NCBI RefSeq assembly: GCF_038050405.1
Contig: NZ_CP150901.1
Coordinates: forward strand, 1,364,001-1,428,000
Source of the DNA: Paraburkholderia sp. IMGN_8
GTDB taxonomy: Bacteria; Pseudomonadota; Gammaproteobacteria; Burkholderiales; Burkholderiaceae
Direction: 5' to 3'
DNA: 64,000 nucleotides
In this document: in pieces, positions 1 to 9,267 of the stretch
Layout: the number at the start of each line of letters is the position of its first letter
Position numbering within the stretch: the stretch's first letter is position 1
Translations under genes and position numbers: made by a program
The notes under the pieces: model-generated
Database searches by the model: none
What the model saw: only the letters and a program-made list of their open reading frames with translations
What the model was told of the DNA's origin: nothing

Positions 1-159
1 CGACGAAATTCCGGCCCGTGTGTCGAGATGCTGTAGCCACATCTGCAAGGCGGCGATGGACACGTCGAAGGGATATGCCTGAGCGTGCTCGGCGTCGCGG
101 CGTTGTGAATGTAGTTTGATTCGAAGCAGTCGCGGCACCGCTGTTGGCGCCGCGCCAGT

Positions 160-703
160 ATGTGGTCGTGGACGAAATGTGAAGGTAGGAAACATGGTGC
201 GTGCGCCGAAGGCGCGGCAGGATGCCGCCGGGCGCTGGTTGCCAAACGGCCGGAGCCAGAAGGCCGGGTTGAATAAAGCCATTCTCCAGAGCACCTGGGG
301 TCGCACGCTAGACTTCACGGAATACAAGGCGCAACGACGCAACAAGCTGGTGCTGGTCGTGGCGCCGCATCACACCTCCCAGGAGTGCTCCCGCTGAGGG
401 CGCACTCGCCCGGAGAACCGGCAAGGCGGCCGGTTTCTCTGTGACATTTGTGGGTTCTCAGCGCACGCGGACACGAATGCCGCATGCACCATCCGACGGC
501 GCGGTATCAAGCTGCTGCGCGACGGCGTGCCGGAGGCAAAGCCCAGGAAACGTGTGTCGTTCCGAAAGAATCCGAACAGGGCGGGACGTCCGATGTGCCT
601 GTGGAGCGCGTGTAAGACGCGCCGGCATCGCAAGATGACCGTCGTGCAGTGTGCAACGAAGCAGGAAGTTGAGAGCTGCGAAGCTGGAAGCACCGGCCTT
701 TAG
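160..703 (+). pseudogene. tnpB: IS200/IS605-family TnpB remnant
   Basis: C-terminal part of an RNA-guided TnpB nuclease. The readable frame carries the family's QKAGLNKAILQSTWG segment, then VVAPHHTSQECSR, then an in-frame TGA at 395-397 where the second zinc-ribbon cysteine (TGC) is expected. The same frame continues with CDICGF and the RuvC-III-like HADTNAA and stops at the TAG at 701-703. Upstream, around 172-185, a one-base shift separates a VVVDE-like strand from NVKVGNM, and no N-terminal half is visible. The element is therefore a decayed 3' part. Family assignment is confident; loss of function is inferred from the shift, the stop and the missing N-terminus. Confidence 0.75.
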
Positions 704-717
704 GCCGGTGAGATGTC
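691..717 (+). repeat. Right-end hairpin of the tnpB element
   Basis: Perfect 8-bp stem, CACCGGCC (691-698) and GGCCGGTG (703-710), with a TTTA loop, followed by AGATGTCAC. IS200/IS605 elements end in such a hairpin just after tnpB, and it forms the 3' scaffold of the omega RNA. The tnpB frame ends in the hairpin loop. The assignment rests on position and shape. Confidence 0.5.
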
Positions 718-855
718 ACAGGGTTCTGCTGTTGCGAAATGTCTGTCATCTGCTCCTGTCGGTGTGAGGTCGTTTTCCCTATGCTGGCGTCGTACCAGAA
801 GAATCGACCCAGCGAGTGGTAAGTCTGTGTCCGGCTAACGATAGGGGGAGAAGTT

Positions 856-2052
856 TTGTCGGCTGATTCATTCGAGTTCTCGAGTTCTGCGTCGCGCGTG
901 GCGACGTCGCCTATCCGAGAGCTTTTTGGTCTGCTTGATTGCCCTGACATTGTCTCCCTCGCTAGTGGATTGCCGTCGAAAGAAGCTCTTGATATCGACG
1001 GGCTGAGCAAAGCGACAAGCATGGCAGTCAAGCAATCCGCGGCTGTTGCATTCCGGTACGGAGCAACAGCCGGCTATGACCCGCTCAGAGAGCTTCTTGT
1101 TCAACGGGAGAGGGATAAAGGCATTCCCGCGGAGAGGGGGCGACTGCTTGTCACGTCAGGCTCGCAGCAAGCGATTGACTTGGTTTGCCGGATCCTCGTC
1201 AACCCGGGTGAAAACGTAGTCGTTGAGGCACCAACCCGCTTGGGGGCATTGCTAACGCTCCGGTTTCAAGGTGCGAAATTGAGAGCGGTGGTGACGGACG
1301 AGGAAGGCATTGACGTCGACGAACTGAGGCGTACAGCCGAACTTCACCGTCCAAAGTTGCTTTACCTGATTCCTAGTTTTTCGAATCCGACTGGACGAAT
1401 CACCTCCCTCAAGCGACGGAAGGAAATCCTCTGGCTTGCGAAAGAGTTCAGGTTTTATGTCGTTGAAGACGACCCGCACAGTGAACTCTACTTTAATGAG
1501 CCGCCGCCGCCTTCGCTTTACGCGCTTGCTGATGATGAGGAGCGCGACTGGGTGATTCATATCTCAAGTCTTTCGAAGATATTGGCACCAGGCTTGCGCG
1601 TGGCCTGGCTGGCCGCACCGCAACGGTTAATGGGGCACCTAACTACCGCAAAGCAGCTATGTGATACCCACACTTCTATGTTGTCACAATTGGTGGTGTT
1701 TCATTATCTCAATGGAGGCTCACTTGAGCCAGCATTGAGCCGTGCGCGACGCTTCTATGTTGCTCAATCTGCCGTAATGAGTAAAGCAATCAGGACCGAG
1801 CTGAAAGGAAGTGCCTTCAAGTTTGCTCGACCAGAAGGTGGACTTTTTTTCTGGGGACGGCTTGAGGGGCTTGACACAACTAAGGTCTTGGAAGATGCGA
1901 TCCGGTCTGGCGTCGCCTTTATGCCCGGGGCCGCGTTCTATACAACAGATTCAGTCAACGACTGCCTTCGCTTGTCGTTTGCGAGCGCCACTGCAGAGCA
2001 GATTGTTACGGGTGTAAAGCATCTGGCGAAGGTTATTGACCGTTGGAGTTGA
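856..2052 (+). CDS. PLP-dependent class I/II aminotransferase (2-aminoadipate/MocR-catalytic type)
   Basis: 398-residue fold-type I aminotransferase, cytosolic. The order of motifs is typical: a substrate-loop start (VSLASGLPS), the cofactor-binding TSGSQQAID, SFSNPTGR with the conserved Asn-Pro, VVEDDPHSELYF with the PLP-nitrogen Asp, and SSLSKILAPGLRVAW with the Schiff-base Lys. It resembles the aminotransferase domain of MocR regulators and LysN-type 2-aminoadipate enzymes but has no DNA-binding domain. The start is TTG, chosen because AGGGGGAG lies 5 bases upstream and no ATG fits the conserved N-terminus. A dapA-like gene follows after 31 bp on the same strand, suggesting an amino-acid or keto-acid operon. 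The exact substrate is not visible. Confidence 0.85.
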   Translation: MSADSFEFSSSASRVATSPIRELFGLLDCPDIVSLASGLPSKEALDIDGLSKATSMAVKQSAAVAFRYGATAGYDPLRELLVQRERDKGIPAERGRLLVTSGSQQAIDLVCRILVNPGENVVVEAPTRLGALLTLRFQGAKLRAVVTDEEGIDVDELRRTAELHRPKLLYLIPSFSNPTGRITSLKRRKEILWLAKEFRFYVVEDDPHSELYFNEPPPPSLYALADDEERDWVIHISSLSKILAPGLRVAWLAAPQRLMGHLTTAKQLCDTHTSMLSQLVVFHYLNGGSLEPALSRARRFYVAQSAVMSKAIRTELKGSAFKFARPEGGLFFWGRLEGLDTTKVLEDAIRSGVAFMPGAAFYTTDSVNDCLRLSFASATAEQIVTGVKHLAKVIDRWS

Positions 2053-2083
2053 TAAGTGTCTGACCATTGGAGGATTGGCATAA

Positions 2084-2566
2084 GTGAACTTTATGATTAA
2101 TCTCTGCGGTCCAATGGTGGCCTTACTAACGCCGTTTAAGATTGACAATACAGTTGATTTCAAAGCGTTTGATCAGCTGATCGATTTCCATGCTTGGTCG
2201 GGGACGACAGCGGTTGTTGTGGCATCTGCAATTGGCGAGGCACAGACCCTGTCAATTGAGGAACACAGTGCCTTGTATCGCGCGGCTGTCCAACGTGCGG
2301 ATGGGCGCATCGCGACAATTGCCGGAATTGAGTGCCAGTCCACAAGAACTGCTTGTCAATTTGCATGCGAAGCTGCAATCGCAAATGACTTTCTATCAGC
2401 GGAGCCCAATCCAATACCGGCGAAGTTCCTTGTAGGTGAGATGGGGTTGATGAGATCAAACGTGCGGCCACCGCTCGCTACTTCTTCTGAACTTGCAAGT
2501 AGGTTTGCTACAAGTTCAGGTGCGCACCGCTGGACCGGATCTGTTTCCTACGAGGAAGTAGGCTGA
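2084..2566 (+). pseudogene. DapA/NanA-family aldolase with internal deletion
   Basis: The first ~100 residues match the start of the dihydrodipicolinate synthase family (GPMVALLTPF, then a helix and GTTAVVVASAIGE, where the family has its substrate-loop GTTGE). The reading then jumps, near 2383-2396, to a segment like the family's C-terminus (EPNPIPAKFLVGEMGL...RPPLA). Length is 160 residues against about 290 for the family. The missing middle would hold the catalytic Tyr and the Schiff-base Lys, so no aldolase activity is expected. The frame stays open across the junction, so this is an in-frame deletion of roughly 130 codons. It follows the aminotransferase by 31 bp. A start slightly downstream at MIN is possible. 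Confidence 0.7.
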
Positions 2567-3162
2567 AACAGATACCTCGAGCTACACACGCGAAACAAGA
2601 AATCAGGCGGGGCATCCTGACAAATTGCGATTCTTGGAGACTCGGCTCAGCGCTCTTTCATAAAGCGCCTAATTGAGCGCCTGCCGCTGAACCATCGAAG
2701 GGAGAAAGAGTTCATGGCGGCGCCGAGTAGCGCACCAGAGCGAGTGCCAGAACCAATGTCGATACGATAAGATAAGAATCCACCTGTAGTGGACTACAGG
2801 CGTCGTATTTTGAGAATAGAGCGCGGATCTCTTCGTCGGATGGGAAGCGCTTACGGGGGTGACACGATCCAGCCGATTCAACCAGCGCGGTCTCGATGAG
2901 TGATGTAGGTGAGCTCTGTCCGTGTTGGGTAACGGTCGAATCAGGCGGATGCAGAGCATTGCCTCCCCCGAGAAGGGGGGGCAAGAACCGAAGCAAAATG
3001 CTAGGCTAAGGTCGGCCGCAGCGTTTTCGTGGCGCAGTCGCCCGGCTTTTACTCAGCGCAAGCGATCGAACTACGCGCCCCGATTCATTGATGACGCCGA
3101 TCAAGGAATCCAGGGCTGCTCGTCCTGCTAACCTTGACCGTTCGTTTCCTGATTTTTGCAAT
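2567..3162. other. Intergenic, no gene recognised
   Basis: Several short frames are open on both strands but none shows a known domain or a good ribosome-binding site. An 8+8 bp dyad, CCTGTAGT-GG-ACTACAGG, lies at 2783-2800 and could be an operator. Otherwise nothing was recognised. Confidence 0.4.
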
Positions 3163-4029
3163 CTACTTCAGTCCGAAACCGAGCGTCCGTAACGCGCTCA
3201 TAAGCCGATCACGCCCCGATAGCGCCTCGGGACCACGCACGCGGCGGGAGGCTTGCGTAGTCCAATCCAGTTCAGCCATGCGTTGCAGACGCTGGAACGC
3301 GTTCATGGTGGCGTCGTAGTCCGTCAGCGCTTCACTGGATTCCTGTTGATAGCGCTCGAGATGCATGATCACGCGCTGAGGCAGGCGCGGCTTGACGTCG
3401 GTCTTGACTGCGGGATCTGGATAGCCGATGGTCAGTCCGAACACCGCGAACGCTTCAGGTGGCAACCCCAGCTCCTTTGCGACGTCTTCCGGCTTGTTGC
3501 GCATGCCGCCGATATAGCAGCAGCCCAAGCCTAGCGATTCGAGCGCCACTACCGCATTTTGCGCGGCGAACGCCGCATCGGCCACCGCAACGAGGAAAGC
3601 TTCGAAGTAGTCGAGGCCAGGAGTATTCGCCCCCGCAACATCGGAGACGCGGCGCAAGCGCGACAGGTCCGCAATAAACACCAGGAGCAAGGGCGCCGCC
3701 GCTACATGCTTCTGGTTGCCCGCGTAAACAGCAAGGCGCTTCTTGCGGTCAGCGTCGCGCACTGCCACCACGCTCCACGCCTGCAGGTTCGACGAACTGG
3801 ACGCGGACTGCGCCGCAGCCATGACCGTCTGAAGAAGATCGGCTGGCAGTGGCTGGGTCGAATAGGCTCGCACCGACCGGTGACTTAGGAGGGTTTCGAT
3901 CACATCGTTAACGCGCGTGTCCGGCGCATTGGGCGTTGGCAACCACGACGTTCCGTAGCGGTTGCGCATTAGCGCATGCAACGTTGGAGCATCCGTTGCC
4001 TCAACGCTTTCAGTATTAAGCTCACTCAT
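3163..4029 (-). CDS. Nitroreductase-family FMN oxidoreductase (NfsA-like)
   Basis: 288-residue protein of the FMN-dependent nitroreductase fold, probably using NAD(P)H to reduce nitroaromatics, quinones or flavin. The N-terminal signature HRSVRAYSTQPLP, with the FMN-phosphate-binding Arg/Ser, is at about residues 49-61. AAQSASSSSNLQAWSVV follows, then GLGCCYIGGMRNKPE around residue 170, which is the flavin-contact Gly-rich loop, and a C-terminal helical extension as in NfsA/FRP enzymes. The start chosen is the internal ATG at 4029 because GAGAAAGAG precedes it by about 6 bases; an upstream ATG at 4068 lacks such a site. It stands alone, ends facing the gap at 2.6-3.1 kb, and its natural substrate cannot be told. 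Confidence 0.85.
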   Translation of the reverse strand: MSELNTESVEATDAPTLHALMRNRYGTSWLPTPNAPDTRVNDVIETLLSHRSVRAYSTQPLPADLLQTVMAAAQSASSSSNLQAWSVVAVRDADRKKRLAVYAGNQKHVAAAPLLLVFIADLSRLRRVSDVAGANTPGLDYFEAFLVAVADAAFAAQNAVVALESLGLGCCYIGGMRNKPEDVAKELGLPPEAFAVFGLTIGYPDPAVKTDVKPRLPQRVIMHLERYQQESSEALTDYDATMNAFQRLQRMAELDWTTQASRRVRGPEALSGRDRLMSALRTLGFGLK

Positions 4030-4562
4030 GTTCAGCTCTTTCTCGTCAAAGTTCGTGGGTGGGAACAATCACCGCCGGCGACGATAGCACCATCGCGCAA
4101 GGCCAGCAATCGCAGTGCTCCGACTATGCGCCAAAGAATCACGCGTTTCTTTTCCTGCTAATGGACCAGGCTCGCGGCTGGCTGAACGCGCATTTGCGGC
4201 AACCCCTCTAATTGCCATTGGCGCTCGTTAGCACAGAGGAGAAAAGTGATATCACGGCAAGAAGCTAGTTGTTTAACGCGTCGGAAGTGCGATTAGCCAA
4301 TCGCTCGCTTTTGCGTCAACCGGGACGGGTGGCCGATACCGGTTGCGTTTCCCCGTGCGACCGCGGCGACTCCTGTTACTCCGCCCGCAGCATGAGCGCA
4401 GCCGGCTATCTTTGGTCGTACATTGAGGTCGCTGGGAGGCAACTGAATGTCCGCTTGCCCTGAAATCTATTGATTAGTCGCGCCTGATGTAGCAACCGGA
4501 CTCGGCTGCACAGAGACCTTCGGAGCTCTGTTGTAAAGCATCAAGCTGCATTTTATGGGTAT
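4030..4562. other. Intergenic, no gene recognised
   Basis: About 530 bp between the nitroreductase start and the LysR stop, both on the minus strand. Short open frames lack homology-like motifs or ribosome-binding sites. The nitroreductase promoter should lie at its low end. Confidence 0.4.
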
Positions 4563-5441
4563 TCAACCGCGCAGAACGTCGACATATTTGAGGAACTCGC
4601 GTACGGCGTGAGCGCGCTCATGACGACGGAATGCGAGAGCCACCTCGGAGACAATTGGCTTGCCCACAAGTGGGCGATAGATGACACCAGGAAGTGTGAC
4701 GCAATCACACAAAGTACGGGGTACAACGGCAATCATATCTCCAAGCGAGACACACGCGAGAACGGCAGCTAGTGGGCCCGGCCTCGGGCCCAGCTTGGGT
4801 CTGAAGCGGCCACGGCGAGCCACCTCCAAGGTACCGAAATCCTGCTCTGGAAGGGCGAAGCACGCTTCGCGCAACTGGGGAGGCGCGATCGCTGGGTGGC
4901 CGGCAAGTAGTGAATCCTCCGGAATGGCGAGGACGAACTCGTCTCGGTACAGGCCTACTGCGTGGATTCCTTCGGGATAGTTCATCGGCGGTCGTACGTA
5001 TGCGACGTCGAGTTCACCATCGGCGAGCATGGATGGGACCTGGTCCATAGGTGCCTCGATTAGCACGACATCAACCTTTGGTCGATATTGCCGGAAACCC
5101 TTAATGGCCGTTTGCATGATGCCTGCGAAGGCTGCGGATGCGACGTATCCGATCTGGATTCGACCTAGTTCGCCGCGTTCGGCGAGCTCAGCCAGTTCCC
5201 GCCCGCGTTCGAGAGATGCGAGTGCTGCGGTTGCCTCCGGCAGGTAGGCTTCGCCCGCTGCAGTCAGTGAGACAGAGCGCTTGGTTCGATGGAAAAGCCG
5301 GACCTGCAGGAGCCTTTCTGCTTCCTGGATCTGTTTGGTGAGAGAAGGTGGGGCAATGCCTAGTTCGTCAGCGGCCCGCGCAAAGTGCAGGTGCCTGGCA
5401 ACCGCGATGAAACATCGGATGTGGCGTAGTTCAAGTTTCAC
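4563..5441 (-). CDS. LysR-family transcriptional regulator
   Basis: 292 residues, normal LysR length. The winged helix-turn-helix occupies residues ~1-60 (LRHIRCFIAVARHLHFARAA, then PPSLTKQIQEAERLL and LFHRTKRSVSLTAAGE), followed by a type-2 periplasmic-binding-like effector domain starting near IQIGYVASAAF. It is divergently transcribed from the DHA2 exporter, with about 100 bp between starts, the usual arrangement for a LysR protein controlling the neighbouring gene. A 13-bp perfect dyad in the gap fits a T-N11-A binding site. The effector is unknown; the exporter context suggests it senses an exported compound. Confidence 0.88.
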   Translation of the reverse strand: MKLELRHIRCFIAVARHLHFARAADELGIAPPSLTKQIQEAERLLQVRLFHRTKRSVSLTAAGEAYLPEATAALASLERGRELAELAERGELGRIQIGYVASAAFAGIMQTAIKGFRQYRPKVDVVLIEAPMDQVPSMLADGELDVAYVRPPMNYPEGIHAVGLYRDEFVLAIPEDSLLAGHPAIAPPQLREACFALPEQDFGTLEVARRGRFRPKLGPRPGPLAAVLACVSLGDMIAVVPRTLCDCVTLPGVIYRPLVGKPIVSEVALAFRRHERAHAVREFLKYVDVLRG

Positions 5442-5462
5442 AGTATTAGCGATTTGATGAAT

Positions 5463-5475
5463 ATTATTGAATAAT
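5463..5475. promoter_or_regulatory. Candidate LysR operator
   Basis: Perfect dyad ATTATT-G-AATAAT in the divergent gap between the LysR gene and the MFS gene, 21 bp from the regulator start. LysR proteins bind T-N11-A dyads in such gaps. Assignment by position and symmetry only. Confidence 0.4.
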
Positions 5476-5543
5476 TTTGATATCGACTGGAAATGGAGGA
5501 AACGCTAACATTTTCACTAATCAATTAATGCAATGGTAATGAG

Positions 5544-7172
5544 ATGACTCGATTGAATCAAGGAGAACGGGAGCCCGGAAGTATTGATGGGCTCGCCGTC
5601 GTCTCCTGTGTGCTCCCGCAGGCAACACCAGTAGAAGGCACAGGCACATCGTCCTGGTTTCTCCTCGCGACGGCTTCCGCTACCTGTGGACTGATCACGC
5701 TGGACACAAACGTGGTTGCAGTGTCACTACCTTCGATCGCACGATCGTTCCATGCGGGTTTCGCTGATGTGGAGTGGGTGGTCAGTGCATACATGGTCGC
5801 GTTTGCTTCATGCCTGCTTCCGATGGGGGGGCTGGCAGACCGTTACGGACGAAAAAAAATGATGATCGGAGGGCTGGTCCTATTTGCCCTGGCCTCCCTT
5901 GGATGTGGGCTCGCTCCGTCGGCGTCGTTTCTTAACATGGCGAGAGCCATAAAGGGGGTGGGTGCCTCGATGTTACTTACTGCGGCATTGGCAGTCATCG
6001 CTAACGCGTTTCCCGGAACAAAGGAGCGAGCCCGGGCCTGGGCCGTCTGGGGAATGACGATGGGGATCTCGACGACGGTGGCACCATTGGTCGGTGGTGT
6101 GATTACACAGTGGATTGGCTGGCGGTGGATTTTTTTGCTCAATCTTCCGGTCTGCGCAGTGTTGGTCGTGTGTGCCCTCCGATCGATTGTGGAGTCGCGA
6201 AATCCGAATGCCGGTCGCATTGATCTTGCAGGTAGTGCGCTCTTTGGCTTTGGCTTGGCGCTAGGGATATGGGCGCTCATCGGTACGCAGGACGATGGCT
6301 GGGACAGCGTGCGGACCGGGCTTCGATTTGCAGCGTGCGTGATGTTGCTCGCCACTTTTGTACAGGTCGAACGGAAACGAGTGCATGCCGTGGTCGATCT
6401 ATCCCTGTTTTCTCAGCCCAGATTTGTGGCAGCCGTTCTGGGCATGTTCGGATATGCGGCATGTGCACAGGTAATGATGACGTTTCTTCCGCTGTATCTT
6501 CAGAACGCGTTCGGCTGGGCAGCAGTGAGTGCTGGCGTGGGCATGCTTCCCTTTGCACTGGCGATGATCGTGGGTCCCTGTATCGGGAAGCGCCTCGCGG
6601 CGCGTTTGTCGATTGCTTCCGTCCTGTCGATCGGCCTTACTCTGGTTGGCGTAGGCAATCTGCTGACGGCGGTGGTTGCTGGAGGCAGGCAGTATTGGTT
6701 AGTTGCGGTCGGTATGATCGTGACTGGAGTGGGTGCCGGAATACTTAACGGCGATACGCAAAGGGCAATTATGGCGTGCGTACCGTCCCACCGTACGGGC
6801 ATGGCGTCCGGTATCAGCACGACAACTCGGTTTACCGCAATCGTAACCTCGGTTGGTGTACTGGGGGCAGTACTTTCCTGGCGGACGCAAACTTTGCTTG
6901 ATCAGAGTATGGCGGGCGAAGGAGCAGTCAGAGCCAACCTTGGTGGAACGTTCATATCTGATCTTCTGGCTGGTGATACGGCGCATGCGATTTCCCAACT
7001 GGCGCCTGCGGTTCGGGTGGCGGTCGAAAGCAGTGCATCCGCCAGTTTTGCGGGCGGATTTGCCGCCACGTTAATGGTTGCAGCTGCTTTGGCGCTGGTA
7101 GTTGCGTGCGTTGTCTGGATGCTGGCCGGTCGTCCAGACAAACAGCTGTCCCGCGCAGTGGTGCGATCGTAG
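5544..7172 (+). CDS. MFS transporter, DHA2 (EmrB/QacA) family
   Basis: 542-residue inner-membrane exporter with about 14 hydrophobic segments, matching the 14-helix DHA2 group of proton-driven drug or metabolite efflux pumps. The loop 2-3 motif GGLADRYGRKKMM is around residue 96. GVGASMLLTAALAVIANAFP and GWRWIFLLNLPVCAVLVV (typical after helix 5) follow, and the C-terminal half repeats the pattern. An N-terminal cytoplasmic tail of ~40 residues precedes the first helix. The start ATG at 5544 has only a weak ribosome-binding site (GGTAATGAG). It is divergent from the LysR gene and followed after 200 bp by a secreted GlcG-like pseudogene. Substrate unknown. Confidence 0.85.
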   Translation: MTRLNQGEREPGSIDGLAVVSCVLPQATPVEGTGTSSWFLLATASATCGLITLDTNVVAVSLPSIARSFHAGFADVEWVVSAYMVAFASCLLPMGGLADRYGRKKMMIGGLVLFALASLGCGLAPSASFLNMARAIKGVGASMLLTAALAVIANAFPGTKERARAWAVWGMTMGISTTVAPLVGGVITQWIGWRWIFLLNLPVCAVLVVCALRSIVESRNPNAGRIDLAGSALFGFGLALGIWALIGTQDDGWDSVRTGLRFAACVMLLATFVQVERKRVHAVVDLSLFSQPRFVAAVLGMFGYAACAQVMMTFLPLYLQNAFGWAAVSAGVGMLPFALAMIVGPCIGKRLAARLSIASVLSIGLTLVGVGNLLTAVVAGGRQYWLVAVGMIVTGVGAGILNGDTQRAIMACVPSHRTGMASGISTTTRFTAIVTSVGVLGAVLSWRTQTLLDQSMAGEGAVRANLGGTFISDLLAGDTAHAISQLAPAVRVAVESSASASFAGGFAATLMVAAALALVVACVVWMLAGRPDKQLSRAVVRS

Positions 7173-7371
7173 AGCAAATTTTCCTTGAGATGATCCTCTG
7201 TTCAAGGGGTTATTCAAGAATGTGTGAATTAATCTGGGCGTAGGTGTTAATGACACGTGGCGGCGCGCTGCACGAAAATTGGAGCTAGTCGTCTCCCGGT
7301 GCGCCAAGCGTTCACACGGAGGTGTTCTGGAGCGCGATGTTACTTGCGGCCATAGAGAAGGGAGTTGAGTA

Positions 7372-7856
7372 ATGGATCTGGCAAGTCGTTATGCGAGGAT
7401 TGGTGTAGTTGTCGCTTTATCGCAGTCGCTCTCCGCGGGGGCGGCGGCACCGCTCCCTTCCGGTCCCCAACTGGACCTTGCAGCCGCTCGCAATGTGGTG
7501 ACTGTTGCCGAGCAGTATGCTGCATCAAAAGGATCGCCGTGCGCAGTTGCGGTCGTCGACGAAGCAGGATGGCCGATCCTCGTCGAGCGAATGGATGGGG
7601 TGTCGGCTACTGTTGCGCCAGAACTAGCGTCGGGAAAGGCTCGCACCGCTTGCTGTTCAAACGCCCGACGTCGGACCTTGAACAGGCTGTCAATACAGTG
7701 CGTGCTGCGGCGATCACAGCAGGATTCAACATGATGCAGGGAGGGCGGCCTCTTATCGCGAACGGGCATGTTATCGGAGCTGTTGGCATCAGTGCAGACT
7801 CGCCTGCACACGATGATGAAATTGCCCGAGCCGCTCAGGATGCATTGGGCCAGTAG
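7372..7856 (+). pseudogene. Secreted GlcG/HbpS-family protein, frameshifted
   Basis: Haem-degrading/GlcG-like domain protein preceded by a signal peptide (RYARIGVVVALSQSLSAGAAA, cleavage after AAA). The frame from ATG 7372, which has AAGGGAG 7 bases upstream, reads DLAAARNVVTVAEQYAA and VAVVDEAGWPILVERMDG and then loses homology near 7651. The domain resumes in another frame with LLFKRPTSDLEQAVNT and GAVGISADSPAHDDEIA to the stop at 7854-7856. One base is missing around 7650, in the run coding for KARTA. It is either a fresh pseudogene or a sequence error. An intact relative without signal peptide is at 17.7 kb. Periplasmic location is inferred from the signal peptide. Confidence 0.75.
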
Positions 7857-8154
7857 TCCGCTGGGCCGATTCGCTTTCGAAACGAGCCGCCAGAGAGCGC
7901 TTCTGGAGTGAGATGGCGCTGGCGATGATGGATCAGGTGCTTATTGTGACGTCGGAACTGAGTTCCTGGAGAACGGCGTCGCCTCTACCTGACACCGGGA
8001 CATGTTGACCCGACCGCGAATCTGCACGACCAGTACATCTGTTTTCGCGGGACCACAGTGGAAGAAATATGGCCGGTTGACGCCCGTGGACTTAGTCGAT
8101 AATAAGGAGAACTCTGAACAACCGGTCGAAAGCGCCGAGCTACCTTTTTAAGTT

Positions 8155-9066
8155 TTACTCACCGCTCACCGCAGATCGCGTCGTACGTAGTTCCGACTTC
8201 AGCCATGTGATGAACAACTCAATGTAGCTGAATTGCGGAGAGGCGGCAGACCAGGTTGCGTAGTAAGCGTGCTGCCCTTTGGCGGCGATCTCGAAGAGCC
8301 TGACAAGCAGGCCACACTCCAGCCATGACTGCGCCATCAGTTCCCGCGCCAGTGCGACCCCCTGTCCACTTAGTGCGGCCTCGACCATCAGTCCTACGTC
8401 TACGAACTGTGGGCCAACGATCGGTTCAGGCAGGTCAAGTCCCGCAGATTTGAACCATGGGCGCCACGGCTCGATCGGGCACCTCAACAGATTCGCTCGC
8501 GCGAGATCAGCCGGTGTATCAAATGGACCGTGCCGATCCAGGTAAGCGGGACTGCACGCGGGGAAAACGGGTTCGTTCACCAGTTCAGCTACCTCTAGAC
8601 CCGGATAGTTCCCGCTCCCGAATCGGATTTCCAGGTCGGCGTCGTCCGCCGTCAATCCAACAAAGGGTACTGACAGCTGCAACACGACCTCAACGTCCGG
8701 TTGCCGCTGCTGGAAAAACTGGAGCCGTGGAACGATGATCTGCCGGGCAAACGTAGGTGGCGAAGAAATACGGAGTTGAACCTGGTCGTTTCCAGAGGCG
8801 CTTCGCGTAGGGTAGCGGCTCAGCGATTCCAGGGCCTCCCGGACCACATCCAGATACTCAAGACCTGCCGAGGTCAAAGTGAGCTCGTTGAGTGAGCGCT
8901 TGAACAGGCTCACTCCCAGGCTTTCTTCGAGCTGCTTGATCCGATGACTGATTGCGCTGGGCGTAACTGACAGTTCGACCGCCGCGAGCGCGCCGGAGCC
9001 AAGACGAGCCACAGCTTCGAAGGCAACGAGGCATTGAAGAGGAGGTAATCGTGAAAAGCGTCTCAT
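8155..9066 (-). CDS. LysR-family regulator, GcvA-like
   Basis: 303 residues. The HTH begins LPPLQCLVAFEAVARLGSGA, with SAISHRIKQLEESLGVSLF as recognition helix and wing, the GcvA subgroup pattern. The effector domain contains DADLEIRFGSGNYPGLEV and EPVFPACSPAYL. The start lies about 200 bp from, and divergent to, the mandelate-racemase-like gene, which it probably controls. GATTCAAT occurs twice in that gap (about 9157 and 9238). A second regulator at 14.2 kb shares long stretches with it (DADxEIRFG, EPVFPxCSPxYLxRHGPF, EPWRPW), so the pair are paralogues bracketing the cassette. Start ATG at 9066 fits the conserved N-terminus. Confidence 0.88.
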   Translation of the reverse strand: MRRFSRLPPLQCLVAFEAVARLGSGALAAVELSVTPSAISHRIKQLEESLGVSLFKRSLNELTLTSAGLEYLDVVREALESLSRYPTRSASGNDQVQLRISSPPTFARQIIVPRLQFFQQRQPDVEVVLQLSVPFVGLTADDADLEIRFGSGNYPGLEVAELVNEPVFPACSPAYLDRHGPFDTPADLARANLLRCPIEPWRPWFKSAGLDLPEPIVGPQFVDVGLMVEAALSGQGVALARELMAQSWLECGLLVRLFEIAAKGQHAYYATWSAASPQFSYIELFITWLKSELRTTRSAVSGE

Positions 9067-9267
9067 ATCATTATCCGATCAATGCGGATGGGCGTGCACC
9101 GCGGCCGACGAGGCCCACTTTGCCGGAGGTTCATGGTACGGCCGGGTCTCGCCCGATTCAATTATTTTCAACGCTACATCAAAAAAATATCAACGGACCG
9201 GGCGTGCATGTCACAACGCTGACGCCTGAGAATAGCCGATTCAATATTCCTAGACAGAGCGTCCGTC

